Part shown: in pieces, positions 23,906 through 35,896 of the stretch
How positions within the stretch are numbered: the stretch's first letter is position 1
How the letters are laid out: each line of letters begins with the position of its first letter
Origin: Diphasiastrum complanatum
Lineage: Eukaryota > Streptophyta > Lycopodiopsida > Lycopodiales > Lycopodiaceae
DNA: 64,000 nucleotides
Direction: 5' to 3'
Assembly: GCA_029204225.1 (NCBI GenBank)
Contig: CM055113.1
Span: forward strand, 32,990,433 to 33,054,432
Made by a program: the position numbers and the translations under genes
Notes under the pieces: model-generated
Seen by the model: only the letters and a program-made list of their open reading frames with translations
Databases searched by the model: none
What the model was told of the DNA's origin: nothing

Positions 23906-24810
23906 TAGATTATCAGCATTAAAGGATTGCATGGTTGTCTTGGATGCCTAATCGTTTCTGCAATCTCTCTTTCACGGCAGTCTAAGACTCCTACACTGAT
24001 AATCTTATTCAACACATACGAACAGCTCGTAATCTCCGTTCTCTAAGTAATCCACGATCTTGTTAAACACAGTTATTATTGTTCTTCATAGTATTCATTG
24101 TCATTCTCTTGTTGGTTGTTTGACTTCGTTCAGAAGCTTCCCCTTCCATCACACCAAAAACTATTAGCAAGACTGATCTCGACATTAAGGGAGATCAGAT
24201 AGAAAATGTCGAATAGAATCACAGCTCATGCGTTGAGGACCGTTGGAAATAGTTGCATACTTAAACAAATTACTTGATTTGAATACAGTCACCGAAGAGG
24301 ATAAACGGTATGTCAAATAACTAATGTTCAGTTTGAAAGTGAAGTTGGATTCAGAATATAATGTAGTAGTGCAGAAAGATAGTGTTTGTTCCTCAGGCAT
24401 CAGAGACAAGCATCATCTCTAATCGAATTCTAAGGAGTCGAGGACGTCTATGATTCGATTAGACTGAGTGAACTGAGACAAGTAATTAGAAAAGTGAAAT
24501 GAATTACAGCACATACATATCTAGATTAGACATAGATAGTAGAAGGTATTATTGATATTTTATACTGAATGCTTGACATAGGAGCATTTGCTCAATATGG
24601 AGCATGAACAACACAAGTGGTTACAGCCTAAATGTGGTTGTTGGCTGATTCTGACAAATCCCCAAGATACGAGGCCAAAGCTATCCAAGAGCATCTCTCA
24701 CCTTAGACCGAGGAGGTCTTTGAAGAAGAGATGTATGAAGAATGAGAGCCAAGAAATGCTAGTTAGAATGACAGTTAGAAATCGTGTGAGCCTCGTGGTG
24801 AATCCCAAGT
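23906..24810. other. No gene recognised
   Basis: AT-rich sequence right of the truncated LTR. No coding homology, LTR edge or RNA gene was recognised. Confidence 0.45.
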
Positions 24811-25500
24811 GATGGAATAACCATGTAGGAGCTAGTATTTGTAGGCATTTGTAATAAATGCAAGTAGACCTCTCTTAAAAAAAAGTAGAGTGAGCCACCT
24901 TTTGATGGTGACCTCTAGTGGAGAAGCTAATTCCACTTGTGAATTTATGAAATTGTGAAATTGTCACTTGGGCTCCACCTAAGCAACTCTCTTGCTTATT
25001 TAAGAAATCCCCTGAGGGAGCTTTACATGTAGTCTCTACTCTTGATTATTGAAACGAGTTTTGGCAATCCTTTGAGCTCCTCGATCAAGATGGCTTTCTT
25101 GTGTGATGCTTTTATGATCATGCACTTCCATTCTTGATGTGTGGATGTGGATTTAGCTTAGTTTCTTATTTTATTTCTTTATGCATTATGGATTAGAGTG
25201 GATTAGATTTCTTGTTTGTGGATTAAGGTAGAATCAAGCATTCAAGTAAACTAAATAGACTGAAATTGTGGTTTAGATCTTGCATAATGTTCTCGGGAAG
25301 TCCAAGAATCAAGAGGTGAGTGTTTCTTGATTCTTGCACTTGTAATGCTTAATAATTAGCTTCTTGGTTCTTGTTCTTGATTTTGATTGATGCGTGTAGA
25401 TTAATTGCAGTTTGTTAGGATCTGTTTCATTTGAGTATGTAGCATTTAGAAGTAGGAATTGTAGGTGTCATCCGAGTTGCACTCTGATCCATCGATGAGC
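24811..25500 (+). repeat. Possible solo LTR (weak)
   Basis: The stretch begins TGATGGAATAACCATG, contains a TATTTAAG motif at about 24998, and then a leader-like sequence resembling plant Gypsy LTRs. No partner LTR, target duplication or primer site was found, so this is a guess from style. Confidence 0.25.
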
Positions 25501-26007
25501 ACCACGACTTGCATATTTTCAAGTAATGTGAGTACATTTTTAAGAGTGAGCGTTATCTGAGTATCCTCTGACAGGCAGGGTAAACATACTACAACACCCG
25601 ATCGTGTTGTCTAGCTGAACGTTAATCAAGACTCTGATCGCCAAGAACTATCTATAGAGTCTGGTAACAGACAGTAAGAAAACATGAACAAGAACGTGCC
25701 AACTATAAAAGATTTGAAGTATCAATATGCTGATAGAAAATCAGTAAACATTTGGCACCGTCGCCACTTGAACACATACACAAAATGCTTGAAAATGCCT
25801 TTTCTATATGCAACAATCACAAACACTCAGATCCCTACAACCACTTTCCAAACTTGTCCACGGATCTTACGAGTTTCAGACATTTTTTATCTTCATCTGG
25901 ACACCCACTCCACACACAACTTTGCCTTTCTTTTCATCCCTTTTACACACTGCCATACCTATATTTTCACGCCCACAAACTTTCTTAAAGTTTCACGCTC
26001 CAAGTTT
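25501..26007. other. No gene recognised
   Basis: Short overlapping plus-strand ORFs exist at 25.68-26.06 kb in all three frames, as expected of stop-poor C-rich sequence. None has family features. Confidence 0.4.
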
Positions 26008-26165
26008 TGACCAAGTCTGTCACTTCGGCTTTGATAGAGTTTGTCACTTCGGCTTTGACTGAGTCACTGCCTTCATTTTTGACCGAGTCACTACCTTCGT
26101 CTTTGATCAAGTCAATGTCTTCGTCCTCGACCGAGTCCCTGACTTCAACCTCGACCGAGTCTCTT
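26008..26165 (-). repeat. 24-bp minisatellite, about 6.5 units
   Basis: Units of the form TCACTTCGGCTTTGACTGAG (plus strand) recur about every 24 bp. Because 24 is a multiple of three, the minus strand stays open as (D-S-V-K-A-E-G/V-T) repeats. It lies just outside the LTR-like block at 26183. Confidence 0.8.
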
Positions 26166-26182
26166 GTCATGTGTAGATTCGT

Positions 26183-26691
26183 TCCCATGAGAGCGATAAC
26201 ATAGTTCAGATTTCAGCATGAATGGAAAATTCACATCTAACTCTAACATCCATTAACCCTAAGCATTAACACTACATCCATTAACACTAGATCCATAATG
26301 AAGATAGCTTACTCTTTCTCTCTCTCTCTCTCCCTTATAAAAAGTACAAAAACATGTGTAGGAACTCGAGTTGGTCCCTTTTTAAAGTAGAGAGGAGAAC
26401 CCTGGCCTCTGAATCCTATTGGTCCATTTCTGCCTTCCTAATTATTCAAATTTAAAAAAGAGTGAGAACCATCCAAATCGGAGGGAAACCCAACTTTATT
26501 CACTAACTTGACATTTAGGCCCTGCGACATTAAAAGTCCCGCAAAAAAGGCCTAAAGTCTTTTTATTGACTTGTAACTAATCAAATAACTATGTGATCAT
26601 TGGGTTGAACTTCCACATGACAGGATGCCAAATCTCTCTCACTTATTAACTAGGGTTAGGGTTGCCTTGGGATCCGCAAACCCTCCAACAG
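26183..26691 (-). repeat. 3' LTR-like block of the single-ORF element
   Basis: On the minus strand it starts TGTTGGAGGG at 26691, after a G-rich tract (TGGTGGGGCG), about 245 bp downstream of the ORF stop. It has a TATA-like CTTTAAAAAGGG, a CT-rich tract, and ends near CTCATGGGAAC. The segment 26183-26462 matches 12583-12988 in inverted orientation. The 5' LTR was not found on the far side of the ORF. Confidence 0.55.
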
Positions 26692-26935
26692 TACGCCCCA
26701 CCAAAACTGGTGGCGGTCCCACAACACCTGCGAGATGCAGTTACTGTGGATTTTTATTCGCTTCACGTCGAATCTTTATTAAATGATACTGCACCTTCTC
26801 CATGAAATCGAGTCGGGCAATGTTGCAATTTAAATTGCGCGACAAAAAACAACGGTGGGCTCCGGCAATCCACTTTGAAGTTGTCCAGGATGTGAATCGA
26901 GATTCTCACGAGCCTCCCATCATTGTGGCACGAAA

Positions 26936-28921
26936 CTACAGTCTAGCCACCTGTAGCTGATCCTTAATGCTATTTGAGGCCATTGGCTTATTTGGATCGA
27001 ATGCCAAAAGAGGAAGGCAATCATCCCATCTCGTTGCCACGGATGCCAACAAAGTCAAGTCTTTTGCAAAAAGCGCTGATTGTCTCACTGTCGGATCGGG
27101 AGAGTATATATACTCCCGCTGGTACGCTTGTAGTGCCCGGTGGAAATCTACTGAAATTTTCCAATTGTAAGATTGGTGGATGATTGGCCAGTTTGGCGTA
27201 TAGATAGTAATTTTGTCCATGGCCAATCCCAAATTCTTCCACTTATTCTTGCGTGGCATTGGTACATAATATGGATCTACGCGCAATTGGCGAGGGCTGG
27301 CCACATAACTCCTGATAAATTCTGGAGTTTTCTCAAAAACTGTAAGTCTCCAAGCTGGCTGCTCTCCCAATGCGAGTATTTTATCCAATTCCTTGTCGGT
27401 CTCTATTTCAGAGGTCTTAAACTTAAGGACCCAAACACCATGCGAGAACTCATCAGGATGTTGCGCTAAATAGCTCTGGATCTGGTCCTTGACGCAGATT
27501 GGTCTTCTGAACAATGATGTGGTCCTTGATGAACATGGACTCGATTGCAGTTCCTGTGGAACTGGCTGTTGTTCTTCAACTTCAGGGGCTCCACCCTGGT
27601 CCATGCCCGAATCCAACCATGTATCCATATGTGCATCAGCTTGGTGCGGAGGGAAGAATTGCGGCATGACCAGAACTGAAATTTGAGGCCCAACTTCTAA
27701 CACTTGAGCGACAGCCTTTTTATATGTGTTGATGGTTGCTTTAGCCTTTGCCAACTCAGTTGAAGCTGTACCTTTGAATCTGTCAAAGCGACCTTGGAAT
27801 CCTTGAAGCGCCACTTTGTAGGTTTCAACCTTTTTAAACAAATACGCGATTTCCGTCGAAGTTACCAGATGATCAGGTATTTGCGTCTGTAGATACGCAT
27901 CACGCTCAAGGGTGGTCGCATCCAATGCAGCTTGGAGACATGTGTGATCTTGTTCAGCCATCTGCAGTTGACCCTAGAGCAACTACACTTGTTGTTTTGC
28001 ATCCTGCATGGCCCTGTCCACTTGATCTTGGGTGGATGTAAGCGCATTCTGCAGTGAGCTGACATAATCTTCTAGGCGATCAGCCAATTGTTGTGTCATC
28101 TTCTTCTCAACTTCAGATTTAGCTTCATGATGTTTGGCCATCTTCAACTCTTTGTCCAGCTGAACGACTTTCTGGCTAATGAGAGTATTCTAAGATCCCA
28201 TATCTGAAATGCGCTGCTCCATTTTTTTTTTTTTATCAAACATAGACTGGATCACTTGCGCAAGGCTTGAGACCAAACCAAGAGCATCCCCAGAATCTAC
28301 TGTTGTGGAGGTGGTAGCAACAGAAGGACCCGGTGGTACTGTCCCCGGTTGGCGTGGAGCAGGTGTCTGTAACTCTTCTTCTTCAAAGAGGTTTTCTTCT
28401 TCATAGCCCTCAGGCACTGTGGCATCGAACTGCTTTGGTGATTTGACAGCTTGCCCGACCCGAATTGTGGCTAGTGCGGCTTCAACTTGAGGTTGCTGGT
28501 TAATCTGAAAAGAGTCGTCAAAACTAGTAGGAGTATCATGGAACTATTCGAATCCTCTTCCAGGGGATTGGAGTTCAAAGGGCGCAGGGCTCTAGGGCAT
28601 GACAAAAACTTCTGAGGCCCCAAGGGGGTCGGAATCATTGAACATGTCCATGAAATGCTAAGTGTTTGGGAAAACAGCTTTTGTGTGTGGGGGTGAGGCG
28701 GCCTGGGCAACTGTGATGGGAATAGTGGCCCCAATGGTCACAGACTATTTGTGAGAGGAAGCAGAAGCAAGAGAAGCATCAAAGGCGGGGGGAATAGGTA
28801 ATTCAATGCGAATAGCAGCAGGGGGTGAAAGCGCAGCCGAAGATGTTTGTCTAGTACGACGTCGTGACGTGGAAGGCAAGTCAGGAATGACAAAATATAA
28901 GGTGGTTAAAGATCTCATCAT
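26936..28921 (-). pseudogene. Unrecognised 662-codon ORF interrupted only by seven TAG codons
   Basis: From ATG at 28921 (preceded in frame by TAA) to 26936 one minus-strand frame stays open except for seven TAGs, whose plus-strand positions start at 28745, 28658, 28592, 28544, 28190, 27983 and 27974. There is no frameshift, TAA or TGA. The N-terminal third is Pro/Ser/Thr-rich. The middle (about residues 220-420) is a charged, Gln-rich predicted coiled coil (VQLDKELKMAKHHEAKSEVE). The C-terminal 200 residues look globular, with many Trp/Tyr (DPYYVPMPRKNKWKNLGL, IIHQSYNWKISVDFHRALQ). I do not recognise the family. Position beside an LTR-like block suggests a gag-like product of a non-autonomous LTR element, but no zinc knuckle, protease or RT is present. 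The intact last 341 codons could still be translated. Confidence 0.6.
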
Positions 28922-29780
28922 GGTGCGAGAGTATTAGGAATGGGACTAGAAATATAGGTCCACTCTGATCTGAAAATATTTGTTTTAGTCAATCTATAGC
29001 TAGTTAAAAAGATAGCCACCATGGTCCAAGTTGTTCATGAGATTGGAGCCAACTTTGAGAATTTTTAACAATTCCATGATCTTTCAATCTCCTACATAAA
29101 TATAGTATTTGGTCGTCACGTTGATCCTAATGATCATTGTGTCAATTTTATGTCCTTGTTGTGATATTGGTTTCATGATTCAATTACTCTCAATGGATCA
29201 TTAGATGGACAAATATGCTTGTTACAAATCCATCATGGTATTATTGAATGTACGATCATGCTTGATCCATTTCTAACAAGATCTTTAGGTTGTCTGAATC
29301 CATCTTGATAAAAATAGCTTTTGAGCTTGTAAGATTTTGCTCATGCTTGCAAGTGATAATTCAGGTCTCCAACACTAACATAAGATATCACAAAATTTAT
29401 AGTGGATATATATATATATGGACAGCACCCATGAGGGGGTGTTTTAACTTGAGTGGTCAATCCCACACCAATCCTCTACCACCACATCACACAAGAGCAG
29501 ATTTATAGTAAATATTTTTAAGTGGCTTTACTTAAATGCTCATTGTCCTTGCTCACCTTCACCATGGAGGCCTTAGCATAGCATTCTTCTAAGCAAGCAG
29601 GTCTAATTTCAAGTATGTTTTCATATTTAAGCAATTCTATCTTATTTCAAGTATGCTTGCATATTATAGCTCAAAACCAAGAAGCAAAGACAACGTACAA
29701 GAAAAAAGATTGCATTATATGATAGTAATATAAGACAACCGGACTTACATATCAAGACCAAACACTTCCAAAAAAAGTTA
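28922..29780. other. No gene recognised
   Basis: AT-rich DNA upstream of the single-ORF element. It was searched for a second copy of the 26.2-26.7 kb LTR and none was seen. A short (TA)n tract lies at about 29407. Confidence 0.45.
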
Positions 29781-29781
29781 T

Positions 29782-29999
29782 GGCTAAATATGTTGTTCAC
29801 AAGGCATAACGAAAAGATTCAAAATTGGTAGCTTGCAGCATCATAGAATTTGTCCTATGTGCTAAAGAAAGCCAAAAATCAAGGGTTGGAGCTAAATATG
29901 TTGTTTACAGGGCAGAACCAAAAGATTCAAAATTGGTAGCTTGCGGAATCATAGAATTCGTCCTATGTCCTAAATAAAGCCAAAAACCGAGGGTTGAAG
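29782..29999 (+). repeat. Two-copy tandem duplication, about 110 bp each
   Basis: Two adjacent units share GCTAAATATGTTGTT, AAAGATTCAAAATTGGTAGC and ATCATAGAATT.GTCCTATGT. The second begins near 29890. There are about a dozen differences between copies. It lies in the 3' flank of TIM21. Confidence 0.85.
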
Positions 30000-30693
30000 C
30001 CTCACACACTAGGGGTCAAAATATACCTTCCAATATGAGGCATTTCACGCGTGTATACTTAAGATCCTTCAAGAAGTTGACAGCTCCAGCAAAATCAATA
30101 ATCACAGCTTCCCATACAGATCTTTATCAAGATCCATCAATCCATATGATAGAACTACCATTAGAATCCCTAAATCTAAAAACCTTTATCTCAAAACCTG
30201 CATAAACATATTGCAAACTATTAAAACCAGCTTACTAAGAAGATGCATTATTTGCATGTACTTAGGTTTCCTTGAAAAACTGACAAGGATAATGGACAGT
30301 TGCTGTTGACTGCATTGTCAGCACAGATTAAAAAACGCATAAGTTCTAAGTCATGACCCCATGACGCAAGGAGAATGGAGAGAAAAGTGAAAGTATAAAA
30401 ACTCTTACAAAAAAATGCGCCTGCTTGCAATTAGAGGTATTCCAACCTCATGTTAGCATGCCTTAACGTGTATGGAAAGCTTTAGTCAAAAAAATTGCAG
30501 TGTGTGAAATGGCACAATAAGCCAACTCAGGTTGACAACTCCCGACAAGACCTTGAGTGTCACTTATCACAACTCTCCTTCAGCATTGCACAATGACAAA
30601 CTTTGAATGCACAAGGTAGTCAAGTCTCCCAACACCCTTTTATGGCACAAGGGAAGAATATTTTTGCAATTATGATGGAAGTTTGATGAAACC
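30000..30693. other. 3' flank of TIM21; nothing else recognised
   Basis: Downstream DNA (on the minus strand) of the TIM21 stop. It should hold the 3' UTR and polyadenylation site, but no motif is distinct enough to place. Confidence 0.4.
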
Positions 30694-30852
30694 CTAGGTG
30701 GGGACATATGATTCTAGCATGAGGCGTACTGGAGTCGGTTTCATAACGTCAACAATCAAGTACGTAAATTTCCAATTTTTGTCAGCCTTATCTTTAAACA
30801 TTTCGCTGTGTACTTTGCCAGCACCTTGAGGGCCTCTAATAAAGAAAACCAC
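30694..30852 (-). CDS. TIM21: TIM21, last coding exon
   Basis: This 159-nt exon (acceptor ATTTTACACAG/GTGG, stop TAG at 30696-30694) encodes the C-terminal 52 residues, [20 protein letters not shown] through [13 protein letters not shown] to LMLESYVPT. It is the most conserved end of the TIM21 family, where the intermembrane-space domain folds as a mixed alpha/beta unit. TIM21 is a subunit of the TIM23 translocase of the mitochondrial inner membrane. Its intermembrane-space domain contacts the TOM complex and helps hand over presequence proteins. The exon joins in phase 0 to the one at 31187-31306 across a 334-bp GT-AG intron. No lesions are present. Confidence 0.93.
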   Translation of the reverse strand: MVFFIRGPQGAGKVHSEMFKDKADKNWKFTYLIVDVMKPTPVRLMLESYVPT

Positions 30853-31186
30853 CTGTGTAAAATAAAAAATGATAAAGTTAGAAAAGCACATTGTGAAAGA
30901 AATGTTACAAAAAAAAGGACAGCAAGAAACACTGGTGATAGAGAATGCTGAAATTTTATGACTAACCAGGATAATGATGGCTAATAAGGATATAAACTAC
31001 ATATGATATATCACCAGATCAAAAACTTCACAAGTTCCATCCCGTTGAAACCTTTTGCTAATTTAAACAAAGATTAGTCAGAACATCTCTGACATCATAC
31101 TGTAAATCAATAAGATCAGTCACTTCAACTACATTATAAGCCACTCTCCGATCAATATAACATTGAGCGAGTCCTGAGGCTTCTAC

Positions 31187-31306
31187 CTCAACACGCTCTA
31201 CACCATCCTCATCTGTCCAGGTCCTGTTGCTGATGCGTTGCCTGGCTGCTCGATTTCTACTCTCTTGACCATAACCCGTAATAGGGGTCCCAATACGCAC
31301 CATCAC
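31187..31306 (-). CDS. TIM21: TIM21, internal exon ([19 protein letters not shown])
   Basis: Exactly 40 codons, phase 0 at both ends. The acceptor is TTACAG/GTGATG at 31307/31306 and the donor GTTGAG/GTAGAAG at 31187/31186. It encodes [20 protein letters not shown], then [20 protein letters not shown]. The [15 protein letters not shown] motif is a signature of plant TIM21. The upstream intron (31307-31398) is only 92 bp, in sharp contrast to the next one. The frame is intact and joins without change to both neighbours. Confidence 0.93.
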
Positions 31307-31398
31307 CTGTAATTGATAGCTTCCATAAGAAACTAAAGCATACTGCACAGGTAAAAAGTACAAGAGAAAATATAGGTCTGTGCAGGGCAATCCTTTAC

Positions 31399-31447
31399 CT
31401 GGCTGTCATGTTGCACTCTATCCAAAGCCTTATTGAAGATTTTGTAC
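31399..31447 (-). CDS. TIM21: TIM21, 49-nt micro-exon
   Basis: The acceptor TTTTGGCAG/GTACAA lies at 31448/31447 and the donor GACAGCCAG/GTAAAG at 31399/31398. It encodes [16 protein letters not shown] once joined to the last two bases (GA) of the exon at 42361-42545, which completes a Glu codon. This matches the family stretch just after the transmembrane segment (PKEYK.F.KAL.R.Q). The join needs a 10,913-bp intron, 31448-42360. The phase agreement on both sides and the unbroken family alignment make the join convincing. Confidence 0.92.
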
Positions 31448-31699
31448 CTGCCAAAATACAGTGTTTTACTCCGACATTCTTGATTACTGTAAGATAGAAA
31501 GTATATAGTTTTACTAAACAGCATGCAAGTTTCTGTGTGTGCAACCTTGAGAGCATAACTTTACATTACATTGAAGACTCTCGGAGTAGCTTAAACAGGA
31601 AAAAGCAACTCAATAAATTCTGTCGAAAAGTACTCACCTCCTCCATCAGATCTCAAAGTCTTGATGCAACATGCTTTTTGCTTTTCAACTAATGGCTTG

Positions 31700-32187
31700 T
31701 GGAGGAGGCTCTTGATAGAGGGCAGAGTGATTTAGATGCCGGTCCGGCAGATGTTTGGATGCGTGCAGTACAGAGTCATGGCCGTTACTACGACAGCACA
31801 CCAGAGGAGGCACCAGATGACTTTGATTGCACAGATTGGGAGGCCATGCAGGGTTCACAGGGTGCACATGATGAGGCACGGGATGAGGCACGGGTTGATT
31901 CAGGGGATGGTGCACAGGATGATTCAGGGGATGTGCACAGGATGAGGCCCAGAGCCCAGAGCATTTGTATTCAGATGCCCAGCTAGACGACCTAATTGCC
32001 ACATTGGATTCAAAGGCTCAGCAGATGTCGAGTGTCAAGGCACCCCCTTCATCTCTTGCCAGCATGCCATACACAAACCGAGCCAGAGCAGCCGCACGAG
32101 GTGTCTACAGTTCCTCCAGCTCCTCAGAGGGTATATGTGCGCCGCACAGCTCCTCCAGTGCCACCGATGCCATTCAGGCCTGCAGCC
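31700..32187 (+). repeat. Left arm of a 0.5-kb inverted repeat (hAT tail copy)
   Basis: A near-identical, reversed copy of 35897-36411. It encodes the acidic/Pro-rich tail of the hAT protein (EEALDRGQSDLDAGPADVW, RGQ; then VRRTAPPVPPMPFRPAA), here on the plus strand. It lacks about 27 bp of a short internal repeat that the other arm has. The arms are 3.7 kb apart and enclose the Gypsy LTR and pol. Confidence 0.9.
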
Positions 32188-32250
32188 CCTCCATCGCCGT
32201 CCACTTCTGCAGCACCAGGTCTCCATGGCAGGCCACCATCTGTGCCTAGG

Positions 32251-32603
32251 TGTAATAGATCCTAACACCACAGTAGGGCAAACACTAACTGATCAACCTT
32301 GCCTACTCCCTGATATAGAGTAAGCCCCTCCTAGCCCAGTGTGAGGACTGGTAGCATGCAATTGCCAAGTGTCGGCCACGTGTCACTGACGTGGCCAACT
32401 GCACGTCGGGACCCAACTGGGAGCCCTATCCTGCTGACAGGGTCCCTAGGCTATGTTAGGCCCGCCATGGCTATGGACCGTGCTGGGGCACACTGCTCAC
32501 ACTGTCTTGCCCTATTGGTCATGTACACTGGACACAACCCTGACTGTGGTATCTGACCTATCTGTGTTCTCTAGGGTTCGGTACTGGTTACGAGCTCGTA
32601 ACA
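32251..32603 (-). repeat. Gypsy 3' LTR (353 bp)
   Basis: On the minus strand it runs from TGTTACGAGC (32603) to ATCTATTACA (32251), with TG and CA ends. Immediately before it lies a polypurine tract TTAAGGGGGAGGGAG (32618-32604), directly after the pol stop. No second LTR is present because the element is truncated at its 5' end. Confidence 0.85.
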
Positions 32604-32614
32604 CTCCCTCCCCC

Positions 32615-35600
32615 TTAAGAACCGTCTTGGTCCTCTAAGACAAAGTCTGGAAAAATCTTGCGAAGGACACTGCCTCTTTCCCAAGTGGCATTCTCAACAG
32701 GCTGATCATTCTGCTTAACCAGATATTCTCGGTATAGAGTATGACGAGTCTGTGTCTCTCTACTATCAAGAATCTCCTCTGGTTCATGTGGAAATTGTTG
32801 AGAATCCAATGGGAGAACTAGAACACTGTCCCCTACCAGATTGTCTGATCTGGTTAAGGCTTTTCGTAACTGACTTACATGAAAGACTGGAAAAACCTTA
32901 CTGCTGTGTGGGAGTTCTAGTTCATAGGTGACCTCGCCAAGTCTCCTACTGATGGTAAAGGGACCACAATACCTTGGAGACAACTTAGCACACACTCTTG
33001 ATTTGAGGGTTTTAGAGTCAACTGGGACTCTCAAATAGACTTTCTCACCAGTGGAAAACTGCACATCCCGTCTGTGTCGATCTGCATAATGTCTGGCTCG
33101 ATCCTGGGACTGCCTAATGCTACGCTTAGCATGTTCTATCATCTGGTTTAGGTCCTCTAAAAAGTTTCTGGCTGCTTCAACTTTTTCTTGTTTAAACCCT
33201 ACAGCTGTGGGTGAGCGTGGCTGAAAACCGTACATCAGCATAAATGGGCTGTATCCCGTAGCTGAATGTTTGGTACTGTTGTAAGCAAACTCTAATATCG
33301 AGAGATACTCCTCCCAATTAGTCTGCTTCTTGCTGACGTATGCACGAAGCATATCCTCCAGCACTTGATTTACCCTTTCTGTTCGTCTGTGGATGGTCGG
33401 TGGTACTCATATTAAGTTTAGTATGGAGATGATGGAATATTGCCCTCCAAAAATTTCCAGTAAACTTATTGTCCTGATCGCTGACTATGCCGGAAGGTAG
33501 ACCGTACAATTTAAATAGCCCGTCTACAAACAACCTCGCTAACTCTGGAGCTCTAACGGTTGTTTTGGTCGGAATGAAATGAGCCATTTTGGTCAGACGG
33601 TCAACTGTGACCCATATAGCGTCATTACCCTTTTGGGTTTTAGGCAGGCCTACTATAAAATCCATGGAGATACTCTCCCATTTACCAGCTGGTATTTCCA
33701 AGGGATGCAACAACCCTCCTGCCTTTAAACGCTCTGCTTTGTTTACTTGACATTTCTGGCAACTGGTTACATACTTGTGGACGTCCTTTTTCATACTGGG
33801 CCAGAAAAATTGCCTACAAAGAAGCTCATAGGTCTTCTGTATGCCTGGGTGTCCCGCACTAGGATTGTCATGACATTCATATAGGACCTCCTGCCTATAA
33901 TCCTCTGAATTGGGGACACATACTCTATCTCTATAGAGCAAGTACTCATCCTGAATGGAATACTGTTTCCATTTAAATCCTTGAGTCATCTGACCCTCAA
34001 CCACGGGGGTTTGCTTGGGTAATACAGGCTCAGAATCCTCAACGTCATCTGACGACGTATACTCGGACTCATCATCATCCTCAACGGAAGCTGTCGTATT
34101 CTTGGATGAACTGGCACCAGCCCCGGGAACTGGTTCTGGAGTCTGTCTGCTCTGGACTAAGTTCCAGATAGTAGAGAAGAATGCATCATGTTGGCATTTC
34201 CCTCTCAAGGACTCGAGTAACTCATTACGAATCTGAGTAAAACTCAGCTCGTTTATCATAGGCATTCTGCTAAGGGCATCTGCTACTGTATTGAATTTTC
34301 CACGTCTATATCTGATAGACATGTCAAACTCTTGCATCAACTCTGCCCAACGAGCTTTCCGACCTCTAAGCTCAGGTTGATTGCAAAGGTATCTGAGACT
34401 CTCATGGTCTGTCAGGACCTCAAAGTTGGCACCATACAAATAATGCCTCCAAGTCTTAAGGGCATGGACTATAGAAAAGAGTTCTTTTTCATAGGCATTG
34501 TACCTAGTCTGAGCTGGCTCGAGGTTTTTACTCTCGAACGCAACTGGTCGTCCACCCTGAGTTAGCACAACACCAACTGCAAAGTCGCTAGCATCAGTTT
34601 CGACCACAAATGGCTGATTGGGGTCGACGACCTTTAAAACTGGTGCTGTAGCTAAGGCTATTTTGAGAGCATCAAAGCTCTCCTGCTGTGCGGACTCCCA
34701 AATGAACTCCTTTCCCGTCCCCTTAAGAAGATTTGTCATGGGAACTGCTATCTGAGCATATTCCTTGACAAATCGTCTGTAATATCCCGCCAAACCAAAA
34801 AAGATCTGAAGTTCCAAAATATTCTGAGGTCTCAGCCAACTGAGTATGGCTTTAACCTTATTTGGGTCCATCTTAATCCCATCTGAAGAGATAATGTGAC
34901 CCAAATATGCTACTTCTTCAACGAAGAATTCACACTTGGATTGTTTAGCATAAAGCTTATGCTGTCTGAGCAGTCGAAACACCTTTCTGAGGTGTTTCAG
35001 ATGCTCCTTCCTCGTTTTGCTATAAACGAGGATGTCATCTAAAAATACGACTACAAATTTACCCAAGTATGGTTTGAGGACACTGTTCATCAAGGTCATA
35101 AAGGTAGCTGGAGCATTTGTGAGCCCAAATGGCATCACCTTAAACTCATAATGACCGTGACGAGTCCTAAAAGCTGTTTTCGAGACATCTTCCGATTTAA
35201 TACGGACTTGATGATATCCCGATCTGAGGTCTATTTTACTGAAAAAGTTAGCCCCGTCGAGTTGGTCAAACAACTCGTCTCCCCGAGGCATAGGGTATTT
35301 ATTCTTCATTGTGCCTTTATTGAGGGCTCTGTAATCTACGCAAAGACGCATAGACCCCTCTTTCTTTTTCACCAATAGGACTGGTGAGGCCCATGGTGAA
35401 CTACTGGTCTGAATTTGGCCTTTCCCAAGATAATCTGTTAACTGCCTAGTTATTTCTTCATCCTCTGTTTGGCTGACCCGATACGGAGGTTTAGAAACAG
35501 GTGTTGTACCTGGTACTAGGTTTATTACATGATCTACCTCTCTGCTAGGTGGTATACCATGTGGTAAATCTTCAGGAAAAACATCTTTAAATTTAGACAA

Positions 35601-35890
35601 TAAAGTTTCTAATTTACTGATTTTATGCTGAATAGAACGGGAAATAGAAACTTCAGGAATGCTCCCCATGCAACTGGATCTCTCGGCCTTTATGTTGAAA
35701 GCTGAGAGTGTTCTCGTGATAGTTTCTGTGGAGGGAAGGTCCTAAACTGTAGAGTCAATCTCTCCCGAGAACAATGTCTGTACGATCCAGGTGCATTATC
35801 TGAAAGTTTATTTCATCTTGGTACCCCTGAATACCAAGATTCAAATTACTTACCATAGTTTCCCATATTTTTTTATCTTCACCCTTAGCT
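32615..35890 (-). pseudogene. Chromodomain Gypsy (chromovirus) pol, 5'-truncated
   Basis: Read leftward from 35890: the protease end (IMHLDRTDIVLGRD, then TGA at 35757-35755 where Trp is usual) and a long frame, 35669-33318. That frame holds RT ([30 protein letters not shown]), RNase H ([25 protein letters not shown]), the integrase zinc site (H..H..CQKCQ) and the core ([20 protein letters not shown]). The frame breaks just after HPQT, near 33365, by a small deletion in the catalytic-Glu segment. It resumes at 33364-32615 with [18 protein letters not shown] and a chromodomain (EPEEILDSRETQTRHTLYRE, NATWERGS). Gag, most of protease and the 5' LTR are lost. RT and RNase H look intact, suggesting a recent element. 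Confidence 0.93.
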
Positions 35891-35896
35891 AATGAA

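Noticed and set aside
25684-26062. Three overlapping plus-strand ORFs of 78-108 codons
   Set aside because: All three frames are open over the same C-rich stretch, with no motif or splice logic.
29400-29420. TA run as a TATA promoter
   Set aside because: Simple TA microsatellite with no gene start nearby.
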